A DNA stretch of 64,000 nucleotides from Mastigamoeba balamuthi (GCA_902651635.1 CACRSC010000013.1:710790-774789), one strand, 5' to 3'. Counted from the stretch's first letter, positions 32,542 through 43,736 are shown. Notes: generated from the letters alone by a model not told the origin. Numbers and translations are program-made.

Positions 32542-33998
32542 TCACTTGGCGGTGTGCTGCGCCACAAAGGCGGCGACGTCAAAGGTCTTCTCGCCCGGCC
32601 TCTTGGTGATGACGCCGTGCTCGGTGATGATGCCCGCGATGAGCTCTGCGGGCGTCACGTCGAAGCTCGGGTTCCACACGTCGACGCCCTCCGCGACGAT
32701 CCTCGTCTCGCTCCACGGCAGGCACGTGATCTCCGACGCCGGCCTCTCCTCGATCACGACGTCCTCGCCGCGCTCGCAGTGCAGGTCGACCGTCGTCACG
32801 GGCGCCGCCACGAAGAACGGCACGCCGTGCCTCGCAGCGCTGACGGCCGCGTGGTACGTGCCGATCTTGTTGGCCACGTCGCCGTTGCGGCAGATGCGGT
32901 CGGCGCCGACGACGATGGCGTCGACGCGGCCGCTGCGCAGCAGGGCGCTGACGGCGCCGTCGACGATGAGGGTGACGGGGATGTGCTCGTAGGCCATCTC
33001 GAACGAGCTCAGGCGCGCGCCCTGCAGCCACGGCCGCGTCTCGGTGCAGTACACGCGCGCCAGGACGCCGCGCTTCCTCAGGAACCTCGCCACGCCCAGC
33101 GCCGTCCCGTGCTCCACCGTCGCCAGCGCCCCGGCGTTGCAGTGCGTCATCACGCAGCCTGCGGGAGCAGCGCTGCACGTCAGCCGCTGCTCGTGGAGAA
33201 GCGCACAGCACACCAACGGGACAAAACCAGAGCCCCGAGGCCACAGAGGCACTTGCACCTCGCAGGACGAGCGACAGGACACACACCCCTCCCACGCCAG
33301 AAGACAGACAGCAGCAAAGGACACTGGAACGCCTGGACACAGGCCGTGGCAGCCACAAGAGCCGGAGGGGAAAGAAAAAAACTGAAGGCAGAGAGGGGAG
33401 GGGAGGGCAACTGGGCAGGCGTGCCTGAGGACTTGCCCTGGGAGGCCCAGAGCTTCGCGATGTGCTCGGCGCCGGCCTCGCTGAGGCGGCGGTTGTCGCT
33501 CTCGTCCTTGCGGAGCATCTCGTAGGCGTCGCCCATGACGCGCGCCAGCACCGCGTCGGCCGTCGCGCCCTGCGCCGACGCCACAGCAGCCGCCGCCGCC
33601 TTGAGCTCGACGCACGCGTTGTGCAGGTTCACGGCGGTCGGCCGCGACTTCTCGATGTGGTCCGCCTTGGCGGACACGTACTGCACGGCGTCCGACGCAG
33701 CCGCCAGCTTGCCCTGCACACAGGCGCTTTAATTTCCCGATGCGTGGGGGTAATTTGGCGATCTGAGCGAAAAACGTACGAGGACCGAGCGGCAGTCGAC
33801 GGCGATGCTGAGGGCCGCGGCGACGGCGATGGCGGGGGCGCCGCGGACCTTCATCGAGCGGACCTGGTCGAAGCACTCCTCCGACGAGGCCACGCGCTCG
33901 TAGACGAACCTCTGCGGCAGCAGGATCTGGTTCAGCAGCTCGAGCGTGCCCGTCTCGGCGTCGTACTTGATCGCTCTCAGCGTCTGCTCCGACGACAT
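32542..33998 (-). CDS. MRI1: methylthioribose-1-phosphate isomerase
   Basis: Three exons (33998-33780, 33713-33437, 33158-32542) total 370 residues, the family's usual length. It converts 5-methylthioribose-1-phosphate to methylthioribulose-1-phosphate in methionine salvage. Diagnostic stretches are [37 protein letters not shown] (with the conserved catalytic Cys), [44 protein letters not shown] (with the catalytic Asp), and [23 protein letters not shown]. It belongs to the eIF2B-alpha/beta/delta-like fold; the [17 protein letters not shown] motif separates it from true eIF2B subunits. Intron 2 is GC-AG with a consensus donor (CAGG|GCAAGT), required to read [12 protein letters not shown]. Confidence 0.95.
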
Positions 33999-34295
33999 TC
34001 TGTGCTCGAGGTTCGTGGCTGAGCTAAACAACAAACACTGTGTGCGATTGGGAAGATACAAGTATCTATGTCGTCATCAGAAAGATCTGTCTATCATGAT
34101 AGATCCGTGTGTGGACCGCCAGTGTGAGGTCGGCCCCCGGAGTGAGGCTGGCCAGCCAGCGCACGAAGCTCGGGCGGGGGGTCCTCGAAGGGGTGCCCCG
34201 CCAAACCTGGAACTCCGAAACAGAGGGAAGCGGTTGAGATAAAGTGTGAGTAGAATACTGAGAAAAGGGCAGAAACAGACCAAAAGCGACGTGCG
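33999..34295. promoter_or_regulatory. divergent promoter between isomerase and CLC genes
   Basis: 297 bases between two outward-pointing start codons. No motif is assigned. Confidence 0.35.
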
Positions 34296-36742
34296 ATGCG
34301 CCGGGTGGGTGTGGAGCCGGAGGATCAGCGGGACGTGGAGGAGGAGGAGGGCCTGGCCCACCTCTCGCGCTCCGAGTTCGAGGGCCGCATGCACCCGGGC
34401 GCCTTTGCCTACGAGAGCGCCGACCTCGACACTGCAGAGAACTCGCTCTCGCGCGACGCCACGCGTGCGCAGTCGCGCCTGGGCCTGTGGACGTTCTACG
34501 CCTCGCGCTGGCTGCTCGTCGCCCTCGTGGGCTGCTGCGCGGCGGCCCTGGCGCTGGGCATACACGAGGGCACGCACTGGTCCAAGCGCGCGGTCCTCGC
34601 GGCCGCGGACGCGGGCGCCGCGCGGGCCCCGGAGCTCGCGGTGCTCGCGTACACCAGCGTCAGCACGGCGCTGGCGGCCGTCGCCGCGGTGCTCGTCTGG
34701 AGGCTCGACCCCGCGGCCAAGGGCACCGTCTCCGAGACGCTCTGCTCCCTCAACGGCATCGTCGTCAACGACGTGCGGGGCTCCTCTCTCCTCCTTCCCT
34801 TCTCTCCCTGCTTCTATTTCCACTGCGGCGTCACGGAAGGTTCTGTGATGTGCCCGTCATCTCCCTTGTCTCGCTTCTCTTTGCACTGCGGCATCACAGA
34901 AGGTTCCGCCTCTGTGCTGAGCTCCCCGAATCGCAGGCGATGTCGCTCAAGACGCTGTTCACGACGGTGGTGGGCATGACGCTGTCGACCAGCACGATGG
35001 CCGTGGGCAAGGAGGGCCCCATGATGGTCGCCGGCGCGCAGGTGGGCTCGGCCGTGGCGCGGCTCAACAGGCACCTCTCCGACTCGGAGACGCGGAACTT
35101 CGTCTCGATCGGCCTGGGCTCCGGCATCGCCTGCGCCTTCGGGGCCCCCGCGGGCGCCGTGCTCTTCACCCTCGAGAAGGGGTCCGCCCCCTGCCCCTGC
35201 CCCTGCCCCCGCCCTTTGGGCCACCCGTCGCCGCAATCACTCACCCCCCCACGCCGCAGGTTCCACTTCAGCAACGGGCTGCTCAGGCGGCTGTTTGTGG
35301 CGTCGATGCTCTCGGCGTTCCTGCTCAGCGTGCTGGTGACCGGCATCGACGCGGGCAAGTGGGGCGAGGTGCTGCCGTCGAGCCTCTGCCACTTCGGCAG
35401 GTTCGCGCGCGACGACTTTGTGCTCGAGGACGTGGCCCTCTTCGTCGTCATCGGCGTCGTCGGCGGCCTCATGGGCGCCCTCTTCGTGTTCCTCAACCTG
35501 CTCTCGATCCGCCTCCGCCGCCGCCTCTTCAAGACGCCCCTGCGCAAGATGCTCGAGGTCGTCGCCCTCGCGGCGCTGACGGCGGTCGTCGCCTGCGTGA
35601 TGTGCTACGCGATGAGCAGGTGCAAGGAGCTGCCGTCGCAGTCTTCCGAGGACGAGGGCGGCGACGGCACCAACAGCGTCGAGCACTTGACGCTGTTCTG
35701 CCCCGCGGGGCAGTACAACCAGATGGCGATGCTCTTCGCGAGCCTGCAGGAGAGCGCCATCAGGTTCCTCTTCCACGCCGGCTCGGACGTCGACAACGCC
35801 GTGCTCGCGTCGTTCATCCCCGTGTTCTTTGTGCTCTCGGCCTACTCGGTCGGCAGCGCCGTGCCCTCGGGGTTCTTCCTGCCGTCGCTGCTCATCGGCG
35901 CGGCCACCGGGCGGCTTCTGGGCCAGCTCTCTGTCTCGGCGCACTTCACCGCCGACCCGGGGATGGCGGCGCTGCTCGGCGCGGCTGCGGTGCTCGGGGG
36001 CGTCTCGCGGATGCCGGTGTCGCTCTGCGTCATCATGTGCGAGGCGACGGACCAGACGGGGTATATGCTCCCCCTGGTCATCAGCCTGCTGCTCTCTCGC
36101 TGGGTCGGCGACATCTTCACCCCCGCCATCACCCACGTCCACATGAAGTACGCGATCCCCCCAATATGCCCAGGGGTCTGACGCCTGGGCAGGTTCAAGG
36201 ACTACCCCGTGCTCGAGTGGAGCGCCCCCAAGTCGCTGAGGAAATTCACTGCCGAGCAAATTATGGCGAGGCCCCTGGTGACCCTTCGCCGGGTGGACAC
36301 TATCGTCAGAATATCCGAAGCAGTCACGGCAACTTCGCACAACGGGTTCCCCGTCGTCGAGCGCAACGAGGGCACGAAGGAGGGCTTCGGCGGCACTCTG
36401 GTCGGCATCGTCACGCGCGCGCAGCTGCTCGACATTCTCGAGCAGGCCAGAGCGGAGCACGTTCCAGACACGGACGCCGTCGACCTCGGGCCACATGCAC
36501 GCGATGCGGTCACGGTGATGCCGTTCGTGAGCTGCACGCGCGCGTACAACCTGTTCCGGGTGCTGGGCCTGCGGCACCTCGTGGTCACGGACCAGCGCAA
36601 CGCACCGATAGGGATGATCACGCGAAAAGACCTGTACTTCCTGCACGAGAGCGTTCTCCGCAACGAGCAGTCGATGCAGAGGGCATCCATCGTCGACAGG
36701 ATCACAGCTGCCCTCTACGGGCATGCGGTGCACCACTACTGA
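34296..36742 (+). CDS. CLC-family chloride channel/exchanger with CBS pair
   Basis: Four exons (34296-34772, 34937-35181, 35260-36147, 36193-36742) total 719 residues. CLC landmarks: gating Glu in VGKEGPMMVAGAQVGSA, AFGAPAGAVLFTLEKG, AYSVGSAVPSGFFLPSLLIGAATGRLLG, and two C-terminal CBS domains (IMARPLVTLRRVD...VTRAQLL; RDAVTVMPF...HLVVTDQRNAPIGMITRKDL). The usual GSGIPE filter loop is replaced by KGTVSE (AAKGTVSETLCSLNG), and the position of the proton-transfer Glu (LEE) is Lys (LEK). Anion choice and coupling may therefore differ; this is inference. The last intron is only 45 bases (36148-36192) and removes an apparent in-frame TGA. Intron 2 has donor GTCCGC. Confidence 0.92.
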
Positions 36743-36984
36743 GTTCAGACCTTCAATCCAGTCGCATAGCAGCGCTGGCAACTCACCCAGAGCCGAGAGA
36801 TCGGCGGTCGAATACGGGTGGTCATGAAAAGCAGGGGCACTGCATTGCACCGCAGCGAACAATCCCCTCCGAGGAAATGCACCGCGCATCACCCGGTCAC
36901 GGAAATGGTCCGAATAACACAACCTATTTTAAGCACCGGGCACGCCACACTTTATTAGCGACCTCATAGGCATACAACGAGCAG

Positions 36985-37375
36985 ATGGGCCAGCAGGATC
37001 ACGCCATGAACGGGTGGGGGACCAGCGAGGCTCAGCCCGCCAGCCCGCGAGGTCGTCCCCAGTGCAACCTGTCGGTGGAGACTGCCCGCGTGTCGCCCCG
37101 AAGCCCCGCCGGCCAAGCAGCCCACATGCGATCCCCGCTGCTGCTGCCAGAGGTGTCGCCGCGCATGGCAATGAGCTCTGATCCCTGGGGTCTCAGCGAA
37201 GCCGTCGTGGTATCGCTCGCTCGAGTACGTGCCCTCCCTCCCCCTCTGCCTTCTTCCTTCCGTAAGGACGAATCAGCGGGTGCTGACCATATGCTGTATT
37301 GTATAGTCGGGGATTAGGCCTGTGGCAATACCACGGCCGCGCTTGGACTTTGCCAACATGAAGCGTGACTCGTGA
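36985..37375 (+). CDS. small protein, tandem paralogue A (unrecognised)
   Basis: Two exons (36985-37224, 37307-37375) give 102 residues. The Ser/Pro-rich N-terminus leads to SEAVVVSLAR, then across a phase-0 intron SGIRPVAIPRPRLDFANMKRDS. The gene at 37905 has the same plan: SLAR, a phase-0 intron, DGIRAILLPHPK. I recognise no domain. The shared junction is the main evidence that both are genes. Confidence 0.5.
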
Positions 37376-37904
37376 TACTTCTGATCACCGCAGAGCGGAC
37401 GTTAACACCTGCACAGCGCGAAAGCGTACGGCACAATTGAGTGAGACCTGCTGTACACACACAAGAGATGACACGAATAGAAACAAGTTTTTGCAGCAAT
37501 CATATCCAGAAGCCAATCAATCACCTCTGACCATCTATCACTGCTCAAAGAGCCGAGGAGTAAAGCGTGAAGAGGGATGACAGACAAGCACAGAGTCAAC
37601 TGTGTCGCAGCCTTTCGATAGGTTACAGCACGACCGTTCCCTCAACCGATAAGAGCATGTGGTCTCGACGGGTTTCGGTCATCGCATTTCAATTCGTATT
37701 CATCGAATTGCACACACAATTCCGCTCGCAAATGGACAGCAGGCTGCCCGTTCTGTGTCAGCGAAGCGACAAAAATAGTATCGGGCAAGGAAATGCTGGT
37801 TCTACTCCGTTTTAAAGCCTGTCCGAATGGAGGAAAGCAGACTTCGCCCAGCACCAAATCCGTGCAGCATAGCCCACGTTTTCTCGGATTAAAATGAGAA
37901 GGAA
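37376..37904. other. intergenic, mixed composition
   Basis: About 530 bases between the two small paralogues; no gene seen. Confidence 0.35.
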
Positions 37905-38311
37905 ATGCCTCCTGCCTACGGGGGTATCACACTCTTGGCAGCCCCCCAGATTCAGTCGCAAGAAGCCCCCGTGGGTAGCAGGGCTTCCCCAACGCAGCAC
38001 GCCAGCCAGCGCAAAATGTGCGAGCAGGACGACGAGATTGAGATCGAGGGACCTCGCAGGGGCAAGCGCCTTCGCACTCTCACAGAGTTTCCCAGAGAGG
38101 TCGCCAGCAGCCTCGCTCGGGTAAGTGCCGCTCACCCAATCCAGCGGGTGAGGGGAGCACCGCACTCACAGGCTGGGCGCCGGCCGTGCAGGACGGCATT
38201 CGGGCGATACTGCTTCCCCATCCCAAGCGGGCTGTAGTGCGGGCAGAGTGCCCTCCGCTGTGCAAACACCACTCCCTGCAGGGCTCGGTGCTCCCGCTGC
38301 AGGTCAAATAG
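37905..38311 (+). CDS. small protein, tandem paralogue B (unrecognised)
   Basis: Two exons (37905-38120, 38192-38311) give 111 residues. Features are an acidic patch next to a basic one (CEQDDEIEIEGPRRGKRLR), FPREVASSLAR before the phase-0 intron, and DGIRAILLPHPKRAVVRAECPPLCKHHSLQG after it. The basic GPRRGKRLR could be a nuclear signal. It pairs with paralogue A and precedes two CxxC-family genes on the same strand. Confidence 0.5.
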
Positions 38312-38904
38312 CCAAGACCCGACCATAGTGTACTAAGTTCCTTTTTTGCCCTTCAGTTGTACTCCCCAAAGTGTACCGATACCGCACATAAATTCAATTG
38401 TATTTCTCTCCAGAAATCTAGGAAATATCTGTGTAAGATGGATGTATCTGAAGACTATGTGGTGCCTCTGTCGGTGGCAAAGGCCAATGGAGTCATTAGC
38501 CACAGTCGTTGCATCCCTCTGAGAAATGTATCGCTTTTCAACATCACTCGTCGGCTGAACATAGGAAAACCGGCGTGTGGCGGGCGCGGAGAACAAAGCA
38601 GCAAAATTTCAAGAGGATCTTTGCCCGCACGCTCATCCCTCCCTTTTTCCTATTCTTATCCCTGTATGGAAGCCAGTAATGCTGGACACCGTAGCTCCCG
38701 CGTCGCCGCAAACGCCTCCAGCGGCAACCGTACGGCCGATGCCGGTCTCCACCGGCCAGGCCGCCCTCGCGAAAAAGCCGGGGTCGAGATGTCCCCGGAA
38801 GCATCGATGGATCTTCGTGTTCTTCCGTAGAGGGCGGATTTGCCCGGGTCCGATCCTCCTCAGACGTTAACCAGCACCGCCCCGAGGAGAAACACCCGCC
38901 AGCC
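38312..38904. other. region with possible small exons, no gene supported
   Basis: Lower-GC stretch 38330-38560 followed by GC-rich sequence. Open frames at 38357-38830 and 38661-38870 exist but have no domain, paralogue or splice support. Confidence 0.3.
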
Positions 38905-40128
38905 ATGATGACCAGGCACGAGGGACCCTCGTCTCCCAGCAGCGAGGGGCCCCAGCTGCTGCTCTCGTTCGCCAACCTCGCAGGGCGGGCCAAGCACCAG
39001 GCAGGCAGCCCTTCCCCTCCTATTTTAGCACCACAGCAGCGGTCCCTCCGCTCGCTCTCTCCGCACGGTTCGCTGACCAACCGTACCCGCGCACCGGCAA
39101 CCGTCCGAAACGGCAGATGGAGCTCGTGGTGCCCAAGTGCTGGAGGATCCGGAGCGGGATCAAGAAGGCCGAAGTGGTCGCCGCCGGCATGCAGTCGCTC
39201 GTGTGCCGGCAGCAGTCGCTCTCCCGTACGGAGGCTCTGTCCTGTTTTTTTCCCACACCCCTGTCCCCTGCCTGTCCCTTCCTTCTTGTGTTGCTGCTCC
39301 CGGTTGGTCTCTCGGACTGGACTTCCCGCGATACACCACCGACAACTTCAGCTGTGGCTAACGGACCGCGCGGCACGCAGGTGTAAAGTGTTCCGAGTGC
39401 GCGAAGCTGGCCGAGATTCAGTGGGCCGGGTCGTCGGACGACGGCCGTATGTACGAGAGGCACTCGTTCACAGTCCGCAACCTCTGCCCGTGAGTCCTGT
39501 GTGGCCACACACAGCCCAAGCCCACGCCCCGCTCCCAAAAGACCGCGCACTCAGGAGGGCTCCACTGCGTGACAGGCACGTGCTGGAGAGCGGCCTTGTG
39601 ATGGTGGCGGCGTGTGAGCACTTCACCGCCGTCAGCAGCCGGACGTTCACGATGAACCGCAAGCGGGCCAAGGGCCACGAGATGTCGCCCCCGGAGCCGC
39701 AGCGGCTGCACCCCCCGCTCGAGGCCCTCGAGGCGGCTCCCGCGGCCCAGCAGGCACCCGAGGCGGCGGAGTCGGTGGGCCTGATCGTCTCGGTGTGGAC
39801 CTACAGGCTGCTGAGCATGCCCAGCGCCGCGCTGCAGGCGTTCGAGGGCCGCGTGCACGAGCTGCTGCGCGAGTGCCTGTGCTCGCCCAGCGTCGTCAAC
39901 GTAAGGTACAACAGGCTCACAGGTGAGAGAGCCCCCGCCGGCTCCCAGGGCCTCACCGCTGGCCCCCCCGACGCCGCAGAGGACATTGTGGTGCTCGTGG
40001 GCGTGTCGCGCGAGGCGCAGGGGGTCGTGGCCCTCGAGTGCGTGCTGGACGGCGCGCTGGAGCTGCTGGGGGCCGCGCGAGGGCACGCGGCCGTCTGCCT
40101 GCTGAGCCGCGTCGACACAGTTCTGTGA
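38905..40128 (+). CDS. CxxC-family protein, member 2 (unrecognised family)
   Basis: Five exons (38905-39000, 39117-39225, 39381-39489, 39555-39922, 39980-40128) give 276 residues. The motif order matches its tandem neighbour: LLLSFANLAG, MELVVPKCWRIR, CSECAKL knuckle, HSFTVRNLCP, LVMVAACEHFTAVSSRTFTMNRKRAKGHE (basic end), then a C-terminal module (FEGRVHELLRECLCSPSVVNVRYNRL...EDIVVLVGVSRE). First three introns have phases 0, 1, 2. Intron 1 is GC-AG (CACCAG|GCAGGC) exactly where the neighbour has CAG|GTGGCC, so its donor has drifted. Function unknown; a DNA-binding role is conceivable from the basic SxTFxMNRKR end. The ATG at 38908 is an alternative start. Confidence 0.7.
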   Translation: MMTRHEGPSSPSSEGPQLLLSFANLAGRAKHQAGSPSPPILAPQQRSLRSLSPHGSLTNRTRAPATVRNGRWSSWCPSAGGSGAGSRRPKWSPPACSRSCAGSSRSPVRRLCPVFFPHPCPLPVPSFLCCCSRLVSRTGLPAIHHRQLQLWLTDRAARRCKVFRVREAGRDSVGRVVGRRPYVREALVHSPQPLPVSPVWPHTAQAHAPLPKDRALRRAPLRDRHVLESGLVMVAACEHFTAVSSRTFTMNRKRAKGHEMSPPEPQRLHPPLEALEAAPAAQQAPEAAESVGLIVSVWTYRLLSMPSAALQAFEGRVHELLRECLCSPSVVNVRYNRLTGERAPAGSQGLTAGPPDAAEDIVVLVGVSREAQGVVALECVLDGALELLGAARGHAAVCLLSRVDTVL

Positions 40129-40303
40129 CAGGCGATCTCTCCTCTACCGCACCTACCGCAGTGTCAGCACTGCTGAGCAACGGGCTTACGATTTCCGGAC
40201 GGACCCTGTACGCCCACCGGATCACGGCGATTTCGCAGCCGCTTTTCGTAAAAAACCAGTGAGCCGTGGTGGTGGTCAGCACCCAAGGACGGCCCGGGGG
40301 CCA

Positions 40304-41540
40304 ATGGAGGCGCACTCAGACGAGCCCAGAGTCCTGCTCGCGTTCACGAGCCTCAGCGTGCGCAACAGGAACCAGGTGGCCTCTGCCCCCCGCCCCTCCT
40401 ACTCTGCCCCCCCTGCTCCCGCCGTTCTCCCGCTGGAGCAGCCCCCCCAGGGTTGACTCATGCCGTTTGCGGCGGGTGCGCGTCTGTCTGTGTGTGCGTG
40501 TGTGGGGGGAGGGCGGCAGATGGAGCTCATCGTCAAGAGGAGATGGCGCGAGCGCAGGTACCTCGAGCAGGACGACGTCACCAGGGCCGCGCTGGCAGCG
40601 GTCCCCTGCGGGGGCGAGCGCATGGACGGTGCGTGAGAGCGTGCGGGTGGCCTCTCCCAGCCCCACCCTAAAGGGGCCGCGTTTGTCGGTCTTTCCCGTG
40701 TCAGGCCTATTCACGCCTGTACGAAAAGTGCTCTCGTGCCCGCAGTGCTCGTCGCTCTGCAAGGTCACGACGCTCGAGCGGCCCAAGGACACGTCGCTGC
40801 CCAAGCCCACGCCGTTCGAGGTCGACGGCGAGGAGGCCGAGCGCTACAACCTGGCCGTGCGGGCGCTCTGCAGGTGCGTCTGCGAGCGCACAAGCAAAAG
40901 ACAGCCAGCTATCGGCACTTTGGCAAGAGGTGCTGCACGGGGGAAAAGCACTGAGAGCGGAATTTCAGGCACACGACCGAGAACGACGCGAGGATGGTGG
41001 TGAGGCTGGGCGCCACGCTGGTCGTCAGCCAGACCGTCTTCAGCTTCAACAGCACGCGGACCTCGTGGCGGAGCTCCAAGCAGCACCAGGGACAGCAGGG
41101 GCCCCCGTCGGCCGGCCCCCCTGCGACCGTTTCGGGGTCGCCGCCGGCCCAGGAATCGCGGCCGCAATTCGCGGTATTACTCAGGGTGCGTCATCGAGCG
41201 GTCTGGAAGCTTCCAGAACTTTCCGTGACGGCACACCGCGGGGTGTACTTACGGTATCTTTCCTTCGAAGATATGGGAGATTCTCGAGCGCAAGACAGAG
41301 GTCGAGCAGCTGATTGCGGAGGTGTGCCGAGGGGCGCGCGAGATGATCCCCGGAGTGGTCAATGTCTCGTTCGGCCGGTTGCCCGGCGACTGCGCCTGCG
41401 TCGTCACCGTCGCGCGTGACGTCAACACGATTGTGGCTGCGGACAAGCAGCTCTGCTACGTACTCGCGGAAGGCTGCTTCGTTGGCAACCCAACGTCCTG
41501 CGTCAGAGCTGCCTCGTGCTCTATGTATGTTCTCCGCTAG
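40304..41540 (+). CDS. CxxC-family protein, member 3 (unrecognised family)
   Basis: Five exons (40304-40375, 40520-40628, 40705-40873, 40969-41185, 41271-41540) give 278 residues. Order: VLLAFTSLSVRNRNQ, MELIVKRRWRERRYLEQ, CPQCSSLC knuckle, YNLAVRALCR, MVVRLGATLVVSQTVFSFNSTRTSWRSSK, then IPGVVNVSFGRLPGDCACVVTVARD. Exon 2 is 109 bases as in member 2, and the first three intron phases are again 0, 1, 2. It begins 176 bases after member 2, so a tandem duplication is clear. The donor of intron 4 (TCAGG|GTGCG) has an in-frame alternative at 41173. Confidence 0.7.
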
Positions 41541-41669
41541 ATCCGGGAATCTGATATATATAGACAACCCAACAAATCCGGACTCCTCTATCTACCTGGA
41601 TTTTCACAGTATTCTCCTTGCCCTGTTACTGCCACAAACGCTCTTTCTTGTTGATGCGGGAATAGGGCA

Positions 41670-42296
41670 CTAGTCGTCCCACACAGACTCCAGGGCAACG
41701 TCGGTGGCAGGGAGCAGAGCCTCCCTCTCGCAGATATCCGCGGCCAACCTCAGCGCGGCCACGAGGGCGTGGGCGCTCGTGTCGTTGGCCTGGACTGCTT
41801 TCTCCGAGAGAGACGTGATTATGGCCTCGACCCTGGCGAGGGTCGTCTTCCGGTGTGCTCCAGCGTCCCGCGCTCTCATGAACTGCCTCAGGAGCTTGAG
41901 GTGCTTCGTTGAGAGGCCCATGCTGGCGCAGGCGCGGCTGAGGCGCTCGCGCGCCTCGGAAACGTGCTGCGGACGCTTGTCGGCGGGCGTACCCAAAAAG
42001 TCTGCCCAGTTGTCCGCCGTGAACGAGGTCAGCATGTCTGCCGGGATGCTGTCAACGGAAGACCGCTGCGGCATAGAGTGGGTGAGGGACGCACGCCAAC
42101 TGTCGAAGTACTGGTTCAGAGCCGGCTCGGGCAAGGTGGTCTCGTTGGTGCGCTCTGCGAGGTGAGTGAAAAGCTGCGCCAACATCCGGGCCAGCTCCAG
42201 CTCAGAATCTCTCTTCGATATGAGGTTCTGGATCTGGTGAAGCTGCGCGGTGGTCTCCTGGAGCCGTCCCTCCTGCTGTGCGACCTTGCGCTCCAT
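41670..42296 (-). CDS. coiled-coil protein (unrecognised)
   Basis: 208 residues from the ATG at 42296. The first ~50 residues are heptad-like (MERKVAQQEGRLQETTAQLHQIQNLISKRDSELELARMLAQLF), the rest predominantly helical (ARERLSRACASMGLSTKHLKLLRQFMRARDAG, VEAIITSLSEKAVQANDTSAHALVAALRLAADI). No Cys/His metal motif or TM segment is seen. An upstream exon (PQFADKNPILAIP near 42370-42410) would lengthen the N-terminus, but I could not find a phase-compatible junction. It is convergent with CxxC member 3. Confidence 0.6.
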   Translation of the reverse strand: MERKVAQQEGRLQETTAQLHQIQNLISKRDSELELARMLAQLFTHLAERTNETTLPEPALNQYFDSWRASLTHSMPQRSSVDSIPADMLTSFTADNWADFLGTPADKRPQHVSEARERLSRACASMGLSTKHLKLLRQFMRARDAGAHRKTTLARVEAIITSLSEKAVQANDTSAHALVAALRLAADICEREALLPATDVALESVWDD

Positions 42297-42812
42297 GTAG
42301 TTGAACTGGGCGGGGATCTGCTTGATTTATCGAACGGCATTACGTATTTACCGTGCACCGGCAACGGTAACAACTTATGGGCTGCTTCGTACCTGGGATG
42401 GCGAGGATGGGGTTCTTGTCCGCGAACTGCGGAGAGTGCTTCGGATTGGCAGTGTATTTCACACCTGATTCTCCCTTTGATTCTTACAACAAAAATCTCC
42501 GCAGTGTCGGAAGCTTCTCCACACAGTTAGGAAGGTTGCAAGCCGCGCACTTTTCAATCCGCGGAGTGTCTCTTCGCTCTTCCACGTCTCGGGTGCGTGG
42601 CACACGGCATCCGCGGACGCCACCTCACCGGTGATGTCAGAGATAGCGGTCGGAAATGTTGAATTGTTGCGCTATTTCTGATACTCTTCCCACACGCAGC
42701 GCCCGCTATCTCGGAAGAGCACCAGAAAGACCGTTTCGCACTCTGTTCTGGACCCATTCTGCTCTCGCTCCCGACCCCGCCACACCACTACTCCGCTGCA
42801 ATACGACCGCAC
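42297..42812. other. divergent intergenic region
   Basis: About 515 bases between the coiled-coil gene and the ankyrin-like paralogue. It may contain an unplaced 5' exon of the former. Confidence 0.3.
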
Positions 42813-43736
42813 ATGCAGAGCGAGCCGCGCAGAGCCGTCCGCGACGCGGAGCCGTCGCTGTGGTCCGCGTTCCTCGTGCGCCAGCACGTCGTCCCGCACG
42901 TGCGCGACTCGGCGTCCCTCGTCGCCCTCGCCCTCGCGTTCCCCGCCGCCCTGGGCGCCCCCGCGGCCGCCCGCCTGCTGGCCGCGCGCGCAGAGCTCAC
43001 GCGCCCCGCGCACTCGGCGGTCGCCGGCGCGCTGGTCGCCGCCTGCGCGAGGGCCGACTGCGCCGCCGTCGCCGCGCTGGCGTCGCGGTCCATCAACGCG
43101 CGCCGCGTCATCGCGTCTGACGTGGCTCCCGGGTGCCCCGACGGGCGCCTCGCGCTCGCCCGCCTCCCAGGCACGCGCCGCATCCTCCGGAGGGGGGGAC
43201 GAGACAGGACCCCGTGTGGGCCCACACGGGGGACAAATGACGTGGCACACACGCGCACGCCCGCACAGAGCCCGCCGCCGGGTTTTTTTGCCGTTTCGGC
43301 GGTTGCCCGTATGGGGGTGAGGAGTGTTGTGACGTGGCCGTGTGTTTTTCTGCGCAATTTTGACGTGTCTGCCCTCCGCGTTCGCATCGGTCGGATGCGA
43401 ACCCTCGAAACCGCAGCGGCCATGCAGTGGATGTGCGCGAGGATGGCGGCGGCTTCGGGGAGCGCGGAGCTGCAGGCGGCGGTGGGGCGCTGCGGGCTGC
43501 CCGAGGCGCGCGCGGGGGAGCTGAGGGCGCGCGACGTGCTGTGGGTGGCGACGACGTGCGGCGTCGACGAGGCCGTCGAGGCGCTGGCGCTGCCGCCGTT
43601 CTCGCTGCGGTTCGTCAGCGCCGGCGCGGCCAGCGCGCAGCACTCGGCCGTGCAGTCGTGGGCCGACCGCGCAATGGTCTCGCCGGGCCACAGGGGCTTC
43701 GCCGCAGAGGCCCAGCGCCAGCTCGTCATCGCGTAG
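42813..43736 (+). CDS. short paralogue of the ankyrin-like protein at 9356
   Basis: The frame is open for 307 residues. The first 100 (SLVALALAFPAALGAPAAARLL...ALVAACARADCAAVAALASRSINARRV) align with the N-terminal block of the 9356 protein, and the last ~110 hold helical repeats ending VLWVATTCGVDEAVEALALPPFSL, a single PPF-type repeat. The middle (about 43130-43410) is Arg/Gly/Pro-rich and reads like an unspliced intron in frame, so the true protein may be ~215 residues. It lacks the long repeat array of its relative. Confidence 0.6.
   Translation: MQSEPRRAVRDAEPSLWSAFLVRQHVVPHVRDSASLVALALAFPAALGAPAAARLLAARAELTRPAHSAVAGALVAACARADCAAVAALASRSINARRVIASDVAPGCPDGRLALARLPGTRRILRRGGRDRTPCGPTRGTNDVAHTRTPAQSPPPGFFAVSAVARMGVRSVVTWPCVFLRNFDVSALRVRIGRMRTLETAAAMQWMCARMAAASGSAELQAAVGRCGLPEARAGELRARDVLWVATTCGVDEAVEALALPPFSLRFVSAGAASAQHSAVQSWADRAMVSPGHRGFAAEAQRQLVIA

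Noticed and set aside
36179-36181. In-frame TGA in the CLC gene suggesting readthrough or a pseudogene
   Set aside because: A 45-base intron (36148-36192, GTACGC...GGGCAG) removes it and joins HVHMK to FKDYPVLEW in frame, matching the family.
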